Shown: positions 1-11,194 of the stretch, piece after piece | Layout of the letters: each line of letters starts with the position of its first letter | How positions within the stretch are numbered: the first letter of the stretch is position 1 | NCBI RefSeq assembly: GCF_040939455.1 | Contig: NC_134109.1 | Coordinates: 67,682,501-67,746,500 of the forward strand | Reading direction: 5' to 3' | DNA: 64,000 bases | Source: Microcebus murinus | Taxonomy: Eukaryota > Chordata > Mammalia > Primates > Cheirogaleidae | Made by a program: the position numbers and the translations under genes | The notes under the pieces: model-generated | Seen by the model: the letters and a program-made list of their open reading frames with translations, nothing else | What the model was told of the DNA's origin: nothing | Database searches by the model: none

Positions 1-481
1 TGCCTGGCAGAAGCAGCAGCAGGAACAGGCAGAAGTGGTGGTACGGTTTGGATAGGGCAGCACCACTGCAGATGGCCTAGAGCATAGCTGAAGGAAAGCA
101 TGTAGACACTGCAAAGTAGATTTCTACCCAGATTCACAAGTTTATATGGGACATACCCCCACTCCCCCAGCTTGGACTCCAGAGATTCTTAGGGAAGTAC
201 ACCAAGTGGTGAGGCTCTACAGTAGCAGACAAGGTAAGGGTCAGCAAAGTGCACATTAAGAAATATAATTTCCCAGTAGTGGGATGGAGGTACTGGGAAA
301 TATTGGGATGAATACAGGCAAGAAATAAATAGCTTTCAAAAAAAGATTTTGATTGTTAAATATATTACTCTATACTAACCTCAACCTAAATCACTGTAGC
401 ATTTAATTATAAAAATCTAAAAGAAATCAAACTACTAATATTATACCATCACACCTCCTGGCATACATAACTTAAGAAAAG
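1..481. other. Unclassified non-coding DNA
   Basis: I see no gene, repeat family or RNA I can name here. The first 250 bases are moderately GC-rich and the rest AT-rich. No long open frame is present. Confidence 0.5.
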
Positions 482-595
482 TTTATTGATGGCATATCAC
501 AAGCAAAATAGTGTGCTAAACACTAGGGGAGACACTAAGATCAAAGACAAGTTCTTGGCCCATAAGAATTGTCTACTACAGAGCAGGAGCAGGGT
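482..595 (-). mobile_element. L2-type LINE tail fragment, antisense
   Basis: The stretch reads 'GTGTGCTAAACACTAGGGGAG' followed by 'CAAGTTCTTGGCCCATAAGAA'-like sequence. This is a decayed form of the reverse complement of the L2 3' end (gap size, gene-like 'ctgccctc..ggagctta' block). The call rests on consensus memory and is divergent. Confidence 0.42.
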
Positions 596-904
596 ATTTT
601 CAGGTTAACTACAGCAAAAGCTACCATTGAGTTTCTAGGTTCAGAATCAATTAGGCAATCACATTTCTCTCTAAACATGAATTCCTACTATACAGAAAAT
701 ATAATCTTAGAACTGTAAGCTGATGTAGAAGATGCAAGATAATATCACAGATAACAGCTTTTGAATCTGTCTGGGAACTGTCGGGCGCGGTGGCAACGCC
801 ATTCCTAGATGGCGCCCGCTTCCTGGTCACACCCTACTGTGCGTCTGACAAACAGATGTTCAGCGCATGTGCAAAGCCTTGCCTCCTCTCCTGTTCTGTG
901 TTGA

Positions 905-944
905 CCAATCAGGTTATGCCCCGTGTACTTACTGTCTATATAAG
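905..944 (+). promoter_or_regulatory. LTR promoter: CCAAT box and TATA box
   Basis: CCAAT lies at 905-909 and TATATAAG at 937-944, 27 bases apart, inside the solo LTR. Transcription would be expected to start about 25-30 bases after the TATA box, near 970. Whether it is active in the host cannot be read from sequence. Confidence 0.7.
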
Positions 945-998
945 CAGCCGCAGAGAACGCCTCGGCGTCTTCCGCATGTAACCAGCTAAGCAATCCCC

Positions 999-1004
999 AT
1001 TAAA
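999..1004 (+). terminator. ATTAAA polyadenylation signal of the solo LTR
   Basis: ATTAAA lies 55 bases downstream of the LTR TATA box, followed by a GT-rich stretch (1028-1043, containing GTGTCTTCCTTGCTGG) that could serve as the downstream element. This marks the R/U5 region of a short betaretrovirus-like LTR. Confidence 0.65.
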
Positions 1005-1067
1005 GCGCTGTCAGAAGAACTCCAATTGCCGTGTCTTCCTTGCTGGCGAGGGGGCGTGACAGGGAAC

Positions 1068-2079
1068 TTACTGGCTAAGCTAATCATAGTAAATCCTAGG
1101 AGTTGCTCAGCAGTTACTATTGCTGAACCCAAAATAAAAAACAATAAATAAAGCCCCTGATATGAGCATCTCTATAGTTATTGGCCTCTATATTTCTAAA
1201 GTAGAATATCACAAAGAGTTTATTTGAGAATTCTGGTTTCATAATATTTTCAAAATAAATGAACAATTCTCTGAAAGTTGGAATGAAACTCAAAATTCTA
1301 TAGACAACATTAAATTCTAGTAGATTGTGTAAACAGTACACTTTGGCAGTACAGAATAAGCTGCAGAAAATGGCTTTATCCTTTTAAAATAAATCAAGAG
1401 TCGTGAAGCCAAAAAGATAAATAGCAAAAGGATTGACCAGGGCAGAACCAGCCTGGACAACAGACTCCCCTCACTTTTGTGAGCTTAATACCCTCAAGCG
1501 CAATTCTAACCCTGGGTCAAATCTACTTCACTTCCTTCAAAGACTTAGAGTTTAAAAATGTAAATCTATCTTATTTTTCTTAAAATCTTTTTTATATAGC
1601 ATTTTTATTATCTGATTGCATGATGACTATAAGAAAAAATACAGACAGATACATAAGCATCGATAGAGAGCTATAAGTTTTCCCAACATTTTTATACCTC
1701 AAGTGTTTCTATCCATAATTCATTTGGAATATAAGTTTAATTTATTCCTTATTTTGATCACAATGAAAATTTTCCTATCAAGCTACCAATATTAATGTAT
1801 ATCTGAGCAGCAGAATCTACTTAATGTGAATTTTACACTCAAAACAATCAGGAATTTATTTTTAAATGTTAACTGGTGAAATTCAAAATTTTTTTATTAT
1901 AACTTAAAACATGTATTTAACTTTTTAAATTATACTTATTTGTAATCAGCCTAAAATAAGACAGCTCAAGCCAGTGATTTAGCTTATTTTATACTTCAGA
2001 TGCTTGTTTATAGTTGATCAATTTTCCAAACAGTGCCCTAACAAATAAACCTAATAAGTATACATACAGATAGAGGCAT
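1068..2079. other. AT-rich non-coding DNA
   Basis: No recognisable gene or repeat. The stretch is strongly AT-rich with many short homopolymer runs, and all reading frames are broken. Confidence 0.5.
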
Positions 2080-2245
2080 AAAGACCATCTGTAGGGTACA
2101 GTGCACACTGTCTGGGGGATGGGCATGCTTGAAGCTCTGACTCGGGTGAGGCAAAGGCAATGTGTGTTACATAAACATTTGTACTTCTGTAATAATCTGA
2201 AATAAAAAAATAATTAAAAAATAAAACAAAATAAGATAAAATTAG
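2080..2245 (+). mobile_element. LINE-1 3' end, strongly 5'-truncated
   Basis: The block 'TGTCTGGGGGATGGGCATGCT' through 'AAGCTCTGACTCGGG' and 'AAAGGCAATG', ending in 'TAATAATCTGAAATAAAAAAA', matches the terminus of the longer LINE-1 at 36180-36290 in this same window. Only the last ~165 bases and the A-rich tail remain, which is ordinary 5' truncation. Confidence 0.75.
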
Positions 2246-2638
2246 CACACACAAAAAATACCATCTTTGCAGATGCCAATTTAAACACAGTTCTTGCTTA
2301 GGATAGCATTACTGCTCAGGATGCCTACTGTCTGTTGGTCACTATTGGAACTTAGTACACTAACCAAATATATAATTGGCCCTCCTCCTAAATCTACATT
2401 TCTCAACTTCAACTGTAATATATTCACATAGAACTCTTTTCACTGGAATTTTATAAACAAAGAAATTATTGAGAAAAAAACACAACTTAGATAAACGAGT
2501 TACAAATACGTTAAATCTTAAAGGTTCAAATAATTCTGTACTTCATTCAGGATAGGCTCTTAAGTTCTATCATCAAGCCACTGGCTCTGTGGCCCAGGAC
2601 TGCTCTGATTTCCCATGTTTTATCTGTATTTCCACATC
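2246..2638. other. Unique AT-rich DNA
   Basis: Nothing recognisable was found between the LINE-1 tail and the mRNA 3'-end retrocopy. Confidence 0.45.
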
Positions 2639-2788
2639 TATTAATACTTTCTTTCTTTTTTTTTTTTTTGGCTAACTTAGGACTTTATTTCAAACAAAAA
2701 TTAAAAATAAAAAATTGAGAGCTATTTCCCTGGGTGTGGGGAAGGGATCAGGGTAAAGAATTCCCCACAGCTATATTAATACTTTCTT
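2639..2788 (-). pseudogene. Processed retrocopy of an mRNA 3' untranslated end (source unknown)
   Basis: A T-run (about 2654-2669), which is a poly(A) tail read on the opposite strand, is followed by GGCTAACTTAGGACTTTATTT, the reverse complement of an AATAAA signal about 20 bases from the tail. About 105 bases of transcript-derived sequence follow. The whole insert is bracketed by an exact 15-bp duplication, TATTAATACTTTCTT, at 2639-2653 and 2774-2788. Signal, tail and duplication together are the marks of LINE-1-driven retroposition of a cellular mRNA that was severely 5'-truncated. I could not recognise the parent gene. No coding sequence is retained. Confidence 0.72.
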
Positions 2789-3264
2789 CATAGCTTTGTG
2801 GAGGAGAGCTGACAGCCCCATACCGCCACAAAATATCTAGTCTTATAATGCAAAATCTGTCTTGCCTTAATTATAAGAAGAGATTCTGCAGAATTTCTCT
2901 GTGATAGCTGCTGACCCTTCACACCTTAGCTTTTCCTGACTGTGTCCACTGTTGTGGCCACAGCATCACCTAGCTCACAGCCTCACAGCCTCACAGCCTC
3001 GAGATGACAACCTGACTTTACCATGTGATTGCTCAGACTTTTTGATTCTGTACATATTTTTAGTAACTTTTTATTTGCTCCTGTAGTTTGGGAGAATAAA
3101 AACTAAATTCCTAACTGATCGTCTGATCATTGACACATGGTTGTAAGTCTCAAATGTTTACTAAAATAATTAATGTTCTGGGGTAAGAGGATTAGAACTT
3201 TTTTTAAAAAATTAAGTCTACAGAGGGGATCAGAGTCAGATTCATTCATTGATAGATTCATTCA
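2789..3264. other. Unique non-coding DNA
   Basis: No repeat or exon recognised. A short direct repeat of CACAGCCT occurs three times at about 2977-2999, a small local tandem array. Confidence 0.4.
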
Positions 3265-3420
3265 TCTATTCTTCCATACAGATAGAAGGAATCTTTGTAA
3301 CCATCTACTCCAGTTCTGTTCTTTTACAGATGAGGAAACTGAGGCTAAGAGATGTGGCAGAAGTCCTGTAGTCACAGAGGGTCAGAGTACAGTGTGATGC
3401 AGTGCAGCGTGCCCTCTGCT
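3265..3420 (-). mobile_element. MIR-family SINE, antisense
   Basis: TTTTACAGATGAGGAAACTGA at about 3324-3344, followed by 'GAGGCTAAGAGATGTGGCAGAAGT', is the antisense signature of the MIR core. The flanks are too decayed to set exact ends. Confidence 0.6.
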
Positions 3421-4371
3421 CAGGGCAGCAGCCCGGGTGAACCCACCACAGGGTGGTCGGCATCACTGTTTGCTCAAGTAGCAGTATGGGACCCCAGGCA
3501 CATGGGGACCTCACTGACCACAAACATAGAGGCTTTGAGAGGTCACTGCCAGAACACAAAAATACATCTCAGGGCTCATATGAGACCTTAAAACAGCTCC
3601 CATGTGGCAGCACTGCTTGACTAGCTTTGGAAAGACATTATCAAACCAATAAACAAGAGAAAGTTTTTAATTCAAGGTCAAAGAAGTTTGTATGCCAGAG
3701 TCAAGGAGCCAGAACCTTAGTAATGTCCTAATAGTCCAGAAAGATATTCATCCCTGTGGGTAGTGAGAAATGTTTAAATTTAAGTGGGGAAATGTTGTCA
3801 AAGCTAAAACAAAGGGTTCTCTTTTATTTAAAGCCCTTTCTGATTCACTCTGGGTGGTGAGTAATATGTCTTCAGGTGGGAGGGGGATTGACATGCAATT
3901 GTGGATGCCTGGCAATGGTTTTCAGCTTGTACCTGCCTATCAGAGCACAAACAATGTGTGGTAAAGCTGAAAATCCAGAAAAAAATAAGTAAGAGGAGTA
4001 TTTAAGGTCACTGAAATCCCCAGGTAACCAAATACTGGGCACAGAATAACTAGTTCTCAAAATAAGTGCAGTAATTAATCAGCTATTATTTACAAGGGCC
4101 AAGCATGAGAATTAATAGCGGCTATACTTAGTAAAACAGCATTTGTGTTACCCCTAATACAATGCCATATGAAAGTACATATTTAATAAATGCTTTTGGT
4201 CATTCTGATGAGTCGAGTGTCACCTGTAGTGAGAGTTATAGTAATATCGGTCATAATTAAGAAAGCTAAAATTCTCATTATATGAAGACCACAGAATTAT
4301 TAAAAGAGAGTCTTTGTATTCTTCTAAAAATTAAAAATCCAAGATCTGTTAATGGTTGGATGAGACATGCC
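3421..4371. other. Unique non-coding DNA
   Basis: No gene or named repeat seen. Short open frames on both strands have no family resemblance and overlap one another. Confidence 0.4.
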
Positions 4372-4380
4372 AGGACATTT

Positions 4381-4717
4381 TTTTTTTTTTTTTTTTTTTG
4401 AGACAGAGTCTAGCTTTCTTGCCTAGGCTAGAGTGAGTGCCGTGGCGTCAGCCTAGCTCACAGCAACCTCAAACTCCTGGGCTCAAGCGATCCTCCTGTC
4501 TCAGCCTCCTGAGTAGCTGGGACTACAGGCACGAGCCACCATGCCCGGCTAATTTTTTTATATATATATATTAGTTGGCCAATTAGTTTCTTTCTATTTT
4601 TTTATAGTAGAGACGGGGTCTCGCTCAGGCTGGTTTTGAACTCCTGACCTTGAGCAATCCGCCCGCCTCGGCCTCCCAGAGTGCTAGGATTACAAGCGTG
4701 AGCCACCACGCCCGGCC
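4381..4717 (-). mobile_element. Alu SINE (strepsirrhine type), antisense
   Basis: A T-run (4381-4399), GAGACAGAGTC, the two Alu arms and the end CCACGCCCGGCC are all present. The middle linker is A/T-rich and contains TTAGTTGGCCAATTAGTTTC, the form typical of lemur-group Alus. The target duplication AGGACATTTTTTTT is visible at 4372 onward and 4718-4731. The element is full length and only mildly decayed. Confidence 0.97.
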
Positions 4718-4732
4718 AGGACATTTTTTTTT

Positions 4733-7382
4733 CCACATTTCAGCAAGGAGTATAAAAACTTAATATAGTTTAATAATTTAAGAACACCAATTGGACATTA
4801 ATAAATAATTTTAAGAAGAAATTTAAGTAGCTAATAAACATATAAAATATCCAATCCAAGTAACAACTCAAAATGTAAATTAAACATAATAACTAAATTA
4901 AGAGAGATTAAAAAGAAAATAATCCCCAATGCTGATGAGGGTGCAATAAAGTAGGCAATCCTCTTTTGCTGGTAGAAGAGTTAATTAATTTACTCTTTCT
5001 TGGGAAAAAAATAACAACATATGTCAAGAGCCTAAACTTGCTTACAGCTTTTAAACCAGTGTTTCTATTTATAGTTATCTTGCCTGGAGAAATAATTTTA
5101 AATACAAAGCTATATGTAAAATTTGCTTATAAGAGCATTATTTTCAATAATGAAAAATCAAAGCCAACTTAAATGTCTATATATTGTTGGATTTCAAGAA
5201 TAATTAATAAAATACATAAAATACCCAAGCATACATACACAAGAAAAATTTTTTAAATACTAGAAGAAAAAATTTTAAATATCTGGATGATAAGATTCTC
5301 CAAATCTTACAATTAATATGATGAAGTAAAATCTTGGAAAAACGGTAAATTTTTTGAAATAAAATGATACTCATTAAACACGCCTTGGAAGTAGGTTTTT
5401 ATATTTTAGAGTTTTATCCCACTAATACGACCTTCCTGTCCCTTATACAGATTCTAGACAGCCATATGGAAACTTGATACTGAACCCAGTCTTTGTCACT
5501 AGTACCTGCTCCCTGTTCTCTGTGATAAACTAGGCCAGACTCTCTAAGGGTTAAAAGTCCTGCACAAACACTTCTCTTCATCATCCTCATTTGTGCTCCT
5601 TTTCTTTATTTCATGCCAGGCCACTCCAGTCATTGGCTGCACTGAAAATATTACTTGCAGTCCTGTGACTCTTACAGCTGACTAGAACCATACATCTCTT
5701 AGTGGTAAATGGTTTCATTCTATTATTCGGTTACTTGATTTGTTCCTTCCAGTTAGAATATAGGCCCCCTGCTAGAGAGCTCAAAACATGAATAGAGATT
5801 TCTCATTTCTAGTATACCTAAGCATACACTCTGAAACATGAGAACTCCATCTATCTCTTGGTAACAGTCTGCTAATTTGTAAGTCAAAAAAAAAAAAAAA
5901 AAAATACAGCCGGCAATGTCAACTGGCATAAGGAATGTTGCCCTGTCCACTTCCCTAAGGAATTCTTACAGAAAGAATGAAAGTCATTTTCTTTCCTTCT
6001 CCAGTCCCACTGATCACTGTGGGCAAGACATCCAGGTGGCAGCAGGTAACAGCACAGATGGGAGTAAAGGTGCTGAAAATAACCAATGAATGCCTACGTC
6101 TGAAACAATGAAACCCATGATTCTTCCAAAATATTTTTGTATAACAAATCCAAATATGGAGCATAATTATAAACCAGTCATATGACATAAGCCTTTTGTT
6201 ATTTGTGATGGTTTCATTTTAGACATGTGTTTGAACTGTGCCCTAGCAAATTTCATGTAATAAGCCACATCATAAAGGAATGTTACCATATTGAAAAATG
6301 GAGTGTGCTCACTGTCGGTGAAACTTAGACACTTTGATCATGGTAGAAAAGTGACCTTAAAGAACAAACTAGCTATATGAATTCTTTTTTTAGCATAACC
6401 ATTAAAGACAAATTGCCCCAAAGCACCAATACATTTTGAAACCACAGGAGGCTTAGAGCAGTTGACAAAAATATACAGCATTGTGGAACAAAATAATGTC
6501 TCTTCTACAGACAAGACTGTATTGTTTATTATCATTTTTGATGATTTGGAAGGAGATTCAGCAATACCCTGAGAGTTAAGTGCCCTCTCTCCTACTTCCT
6601 TCAGTATCATTTGTCACAAAACAGGCACTTGCTTCAAAACTATTGAAGGTTTTTTCAGAATGATATGTTGTTTCTTGCCTTCTTATGAACTTATTGCTCT
6701 CTCCTATTAATTGCCTGAATGTTTTGAAGCTAAGGTTTTTCTTTGCAGATCCTATTCATCGTCATACAGGGAAATTATTTTTTTTTTCTGAGAGAAGAAA
6801 GGACGCTGTAATGAAGAAAGTGTTTCTATTATTTGCTCAGGCTACAATCTGAGAAAAGAAAGAAGAAAAAGTGAAATGAAAGCAACAAAAGAGTAACTGA
6901 AGCAGAAGGGAAAGTTAAGAGTGCAAATGTCCCTAGGATGCTAGAAAAGATGAAATAGTCATAACAGCAGCAGGCCCTTGAATAAACACTAGGGACCTGA
7001 AGGAACATTAATCACAATGAAAATAAAATTACTATAAGAAAATTGGAGGGAGAGTAGTAGAATTGAAAATGACATGCAAATAAAAAAGAAAGAATATTCA
7101 GATTAAAAACATGGATTTGAAGAAATGAAGTGAGCTTGGTGCTTATACTTACCAGTGTTTCATCATTTGGTAAAATTTTTGTCACTGCTTTAATTGGCAA
7201 CACTCCACAGAACATGAGAGCAGAACATGTTACAAAACAATAGAAAAAGACAGCAGCTGAGCAGGCTCCATGAGCTTGTTCGGCCCCCTTGTCCAATCTA
7301 AGTATAAAATAGCCAGTCTTCACCACTTTCCCTCTGTAACCTCTGAGTGCACAATTTTATGTGAGGCACTTTTTAAATTACT
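4733..7382. other. AT-rich non-coding DNA
   Basis: No gene was found. About 5745-5830 weakly resembles the L2 3' region ('TTAGAATATAGGCCCCCTGCTAG'-like), too decayed for its own entry. A 20-base A-run sits at about 5885-5904 and a T-run at 6777-6787. Open frames such as 7012-7326 minus are unsupported. Confidence 0.45.
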
Positions 7383-9258
7383 ATTTCAAAATATTATGGG
7401 GGTATAAATGTTTTTTGTTACATGTATCAATTTTTCCAGGGTTATAAGTGTGCCTATCACCCAGATAGTGTTTATTGTACCTGTTAGGTAGGTTTTCACC
7501 CATATTCTCTCTTCTCCTCCCCCAGGCTTGATTTCCATTGAGTTTTACTTCTCTCTGCGTACACGTGTACTCATCAGTTAGTTCCCATTTAATAGCAAGT
7601 GCATGTGGTATTTGTTTTTTCATTGTTTAGATATTCACTTAGGATAATGGTATCCAGTTCCATCCAAATTGCTGCAAAAAACCCTACAGCATCCTTCTTC
7701 ATGGTGGATCAGTATCCCATGGTATACATACACCACATTTTGTTAATCCACTCACAAATTGATGGGCAATCAAGTTGATTTCACATCTTTGCAATTGTGA
7801 ATTGTGCTGCAATAAACATTTGAGTGCAGGTGTCTTTTTGATAAAATGGCTTCTTTTCCTTAGGGTAAATAACCTGTAGGAGGACTGCTGGATCAAATAG
7901 TAAATCTACTTTTAGTTCTTTGAGGAATCTCCATACTGTTTTCCATAGAGATTGTACTAATTTGCAGTCCCACCAACCAGTTTTCCTTTCTGTCTGCATC
8001 CATTCCAGCATCTGTTGTTTTGGGATTTTTTAATAAAAGTCATTCTAACTGGGGTAAGGTGACATCTCACTGTGGTTTTAATTTACATTTTCCTATAATT
8101 AGTGATGTTGAACATTTTATCATAGCTTTATTAGCCATTTGTCTTTCTTCTTTTGAGAAGCTCCGTTCATATCTTTTGCCCACTTTTTGATGGGGTTGTT
8201 TGATTATTTCTTGCTGATTTGCTAGAGTTCTTTTTAGATTCTGGTTATTAGCCCTGTATCAGTTGTATAGCTTGTGAATATTTTCTCCCATTCTGTAAGT
8301 TCTCTATTTCCTCTGTTGATTATTTCATTTACTATGCAGAAGCCTTTTAATTTAATCAAGTCCTATTTATTTATTTTTGTTGTTGCTGTGATTGCGCTTG
8401 GGGTATTCTTCATAAATTCTTTGTCTATGCCAATATCTAGTAGAGTTTCTCCAACATTTCCTTCGAGAATTCTTACAGTTTCATGCCTTACATTTAAGTC
8501 TTTTGTCCATCTTAAATTAATTTTTGTGAGTGATAAGAGATATGGATCATGTTTCATTCTTCTGCACGTGGCTATCCAATTTCTCAGCACAATTTATTGA
8601 ATAGGAATTCTTTTCCCCAGTGCCTCTCATTCTCTACTTTGTCAAAGATCAGTTGGCTATATGTGGATGGTTTTAGCTCTGGGTTCTCTGTTCTGTTCCA
8701 CTGGTCTAAGTCTCTATTTTTGCACCATTACCATGTTGTTTTGGTTACTATAACCTTACAGCATAGTTTGAAGTCTGGTAATGTGATGCCTGCAGATTTG
8801 TTCTTTTTGCTTAAGATTGCTTTAGCTATTTGGGATCTTTTCTGGTTCTGAATGAAGCATAGAATTATTTTTTCCAGATCTGTGAAATATGATGTTGGTA
8901 TTTTCATGATGATTTCATTGGATCTGTAAATCACTTTGGGTAGTATGGACATTTTAATAATGTTAACTCTACTGATCCATGAGGATGATAGGTTTTTGTA
9001 TTTGTGTCATCTGTGATTTCTTTCCTCGATGTTTTGTAGTTCTCTTTGTAGAGATCTATCACCTCCTTGGTTAAGTATATTCCTAGGTATTTTCTTTTCT
9101 TTGTAGCTAATGTGAATGGTACTGAGTCTTTGTTTGACCCTCTGCTTGACTGTTATCAGTGTATAGAAATTCTACTGATTTGTGTACATTGATTTTGTAA
9201 CCCCAAACTCTGCTGAATTTATTTATCAATTCTAGGAGTCTCTCTTTGCTGTATACTC
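7383..9258 (-). mobile_element. LINE-1, 5'-truncated, antisense (ORF2 C-terminal half plus 3' UTR)
   Basis: Read on the minus strand, the translation shows the LINE-1 ORF2 blocks '[10 protein letters not shown]', '[18 protein letters not shown]', 'GITLPDFKL' (8728-8952), '[11 protein letters not shown]' (8363-8590) and 'FIAAQFTIAKM' (7781-8011), followed by a 3' UTR ending in the antisense 'AAAATATTATGGGGG' at 7387. The upstream break at about 9258 falls inside the reverse-transcriptase region ('LLELINKFSRVWGYKINVHK'). Frames are interrupted by stops and shifts, so it is inactive. I could not find a convincing target duplication. Confidence 0.95.
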
Positions 9259-9261
9259 GGG

Positions 9262-9412
9262 GGCAAGTGAATGAAATTTCTTTGCCTTCACTGTCTACCT
9301 GAAAAACTGGGATTACACAGACTCGTATTTCCAAGAGTTGTCATGAGGAATACAGCCCTTAGAAGAGTGAATGGTACATGATGAACACTCAGTGAATATT
9401 GTTATTAAGACT
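9262..9412 (+). mobile_element. MIR SINE fragment
   Basis: The order 'GGGCAAGTGA', 'TTTGCCTTCACTGTCTACCTG', 'AAAAACTGGGATTACA', 'GAGTTGTCATGAGGAATACAG' and 'TGATGAACACTCAGTGAATATTG' follows the MIR consensus (carry-over core, then tail). Its 5' part is missing exactly where the antisense LINE-1 begins, so the LINE-1 may have landed in or beside it. Confidence 0.6.
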
Positions 9413-9554
9413 CTTATCTGGGAAAGTCTGCAAATGTGGAAAGGCATAAGTAAAATTTTCTGATCTTTTCTCTCGCTTGCATCAATACAGTTTCTTTGCT
9501 TCTACACAGAAAGCCTGGGCCATTGGTGTAAAGAAGCAGCAGTTTAAAAAAAAA
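9413..9554. other. Short unique spacer
   Basis: No recognisable feature lies between two MIR fragments. Confidence 0.35.
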
Positions 9555-9622
9555 AGACCAACCTGATAGTCTTATACTCCTGCTCTTCTTCATGACCTTG
9601 AGCAAGTCAGATAAATTCTCTG
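9555..9622 (+). mobile_element. MIR SINE, left part (split by an LTR)
   Basis: TGACCTTGAGCAAGTCAGAT (about 9593-9612) is the MIR core. The consensus would continue 'CTCTGTGCCTCAGTTTC', and it does so only after the LTR, at 9975. This fixes the LTR insertion point inside this MIR. Confidence 0.65.
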
Positions 9623-9974
9623 TGCTATGGTTTGAATGTGTCCCGTCCAAACTTTAAGTGTTGCCAATTTGATAGTATTGAAAGCCCTTAAGAGGTGATT
9701 TTAGTACAGGAGGGCTCCTCCCTTGTGAATGAAATCCCTTAGAAAAGAAGCTTCATGATGCCTTTGTTCAGTCTCTTGCCTTTCTGCCTTCCATCATGTG
9801 AAGACATAGCATTCCTCCTCTCCAGAAGTTGTGGCCCTCCCCAGACAACCGAACTTTCCAACCCTGGGATTTTGAACTTCCCAACCTCCTAAATTCTGAG
9901 AAAATAAATTTATGTTCTTTGTTAATTACCCAGACTCAGATATTTTGTTATAGCAGCATACACAGACTAAGACA
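9623..9974 (+). mobile_element. ERVL-MaLR LTR, MST-type
   Basis: The element starts TGCTATGGTTTGAATGTGTC and ends GCAGCATACACAGACTAAGACA, which are the MST-type signatures. It also carries AGAAAATAAATTTATGTTCT with the polyadenylation signal. The flanking 5-bp duplication is CTCTG (9618-9622) and CTTTG (9975-9979), one mismatch. It is a solitary LTR of about 352 bp. Confidence 0.88.
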
Positions 9975-10020
9975 CTTTGCATCTGAGATTTCTCATAAGT
10001 ACAGCTTTCTAGTTAAAAAT
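9975..10020 (+). mobile_element. MIR SINE, right part (continuation)
   Basis: CTTTGCATCTGAGATTTCTC continues the MIR 'CTCTGTGCCTCAGTTTCCTC' core after the LTR insertion. It decays beyond about 10020. Confidence 0.55.
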
Positions 10021-10212
10021 GGAAGTTGAATGTACCTCAAATATGATAGTAAAAGATTTTAAAATATATACACCCACAAAAACAGGAAATGAGAGAGGAG
10101 ATGACAGCAGATAAGAGATGTAAGAAACATAGCAGAGGATGAATGACAGGTAGATGATGGTAATTGACTGCAGAGAGGCAAATCTGGAACCAAATTGTCA
10201 GCACAGGGGAAA

Positions 10213-10681
10213 GTCAGTAAGAAGCATGCCAATGTGGACAGCTAACTAAGGCCCCCCAAAATATCCACAGCCCAATCCCTGGAACTGTAAACATGTTACT
10301 TTAAATGGCAGATGGGACCTTGTAGATGTGATTAAGTAGGATCTTAGCTGGGATATTATTGGGGATTATTCAGGCGAGCCAAGTATAATCATAAGGGTTC
10401 TTGAAAGAGACAGAGGGAGACACAAGAGTCAGAGTATGAGATGTTGGAGTGATGTGGTTTCCAAACCAAGCAATGCAGGCAGGCTCAAAAACCTGGAAAA
10501 GGCAAGAAAGCATTCTCCCCTGGAGCCATCAGAAAGAACACAGCCATGCCAACACCTTGATTTGGGCTCCATTAAGACTCATTTTGGACTTCTGACCTCC
10601 AGAACTGTAAGATAATAAATTTGCATTGTTAAAGCCCCTTAATTTGTGGCAATTTGTTACAGCACTAATGGGAAACTAAGA
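10213..10681 (+). mobile_element. ERVL-MaLR LTR, MLT1-type
   Basis: The order 'GGCCCCCCAAAATATCCAC', 'CCCAATCCCTGGAACTGTAA', 'TCATAAGGGTTCTTGAAAGA', 'CAACACCTTGATTTGGG', 'ACTTCTGACCTCCAGAACTG' and 'TTTGTTACAGCACTAATGG' follows the MLT1 LTR consensus end to end. Ends are approximate. No internal retroviral sequence adjoins it. Confidence 0.82.
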
Positions 10682-11194
10682 AATCAATTCATACCACAGA
10701 ATTTTGGTAGACTCAGGAATTGGAAGCAGTAGACCCCTCTGAATGTAGGGTGAGGAATGAGGAGAAATAGAATGTGTATAGGTGAATGGGCAATCAAAAG
10801 TGTATATGAGAAGGACTTAGACTGCCAGTTCTCCTCTCCCACCCATGTAGCCAAGTGACAACTCCTCTCCCATCACCACCAAAGCAGAGTGTTTTATGTT
10901 CTAGAAAAATTGAACCAGGGAGGCTCCAAATTTGGGAAAATTCAGCACAGTGGAGGGAAGGGATAAGGCACTCGGCTGAAAACCATCCACCTGCTGAGTG
11001 ATGAAGATGCTAACCCCTTTCCCAGACTCATAGTTCCCCAACACAGAACAGAGAGTTTCTTTCAGAGGAGACATATATAGATGCAATAGACCAAGGGCTT
11101 CCAGCAATCATCTGGGTCCTGCCCTGTCCTCCCATAGAGAAGTCCAGCAACTGAGAGGTCCAGCTACACACAGTTTCTACACAGTACTTAGTGC
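10682..11194. other. Unique non-coding DNA
   Basis: No gene or repeat recognised. Confidence 0.4.

Larger units (their letters stand above)
779..1061 (+). mobile_element. Solo LTR of a class II (ERV2/betaretrovirus-like) endogenous retrovirus
   Basis: The 283-bp unit starts TGTC and ends GACA, a perfect 4-bp terminal inverted repeat with the canonical TG...CA ends. It is flanked by an exact 6-bp duplication, GGGAAC at 773-778 and at 1062-1067. Six-base duplications are typical of class II ERVs. Internally there are a CCAAT box (905-909), a TATA box (937-944) and an ATTAAA polyadenylation signal (999-1004) in the order expected of U3-R-U5. CpG sites are frequent compared with the AT-rich flanks. 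No gag, pol or env sequence remains, so this is what recombination between two LTRs leaves behind. The exact flanks and preserved CpGs suggest a fairly recent insertion. Subfamily is not determined. Confidence 0.87.

Noticed and set aside
4381..4717. Possible 7SL RNA gene
   Set aside because: The sequence has two Alu arms, an A-rich linker, a tail and a target duplication, so it is an Alu and not the 7SL gene. The same holds for the other two copies.
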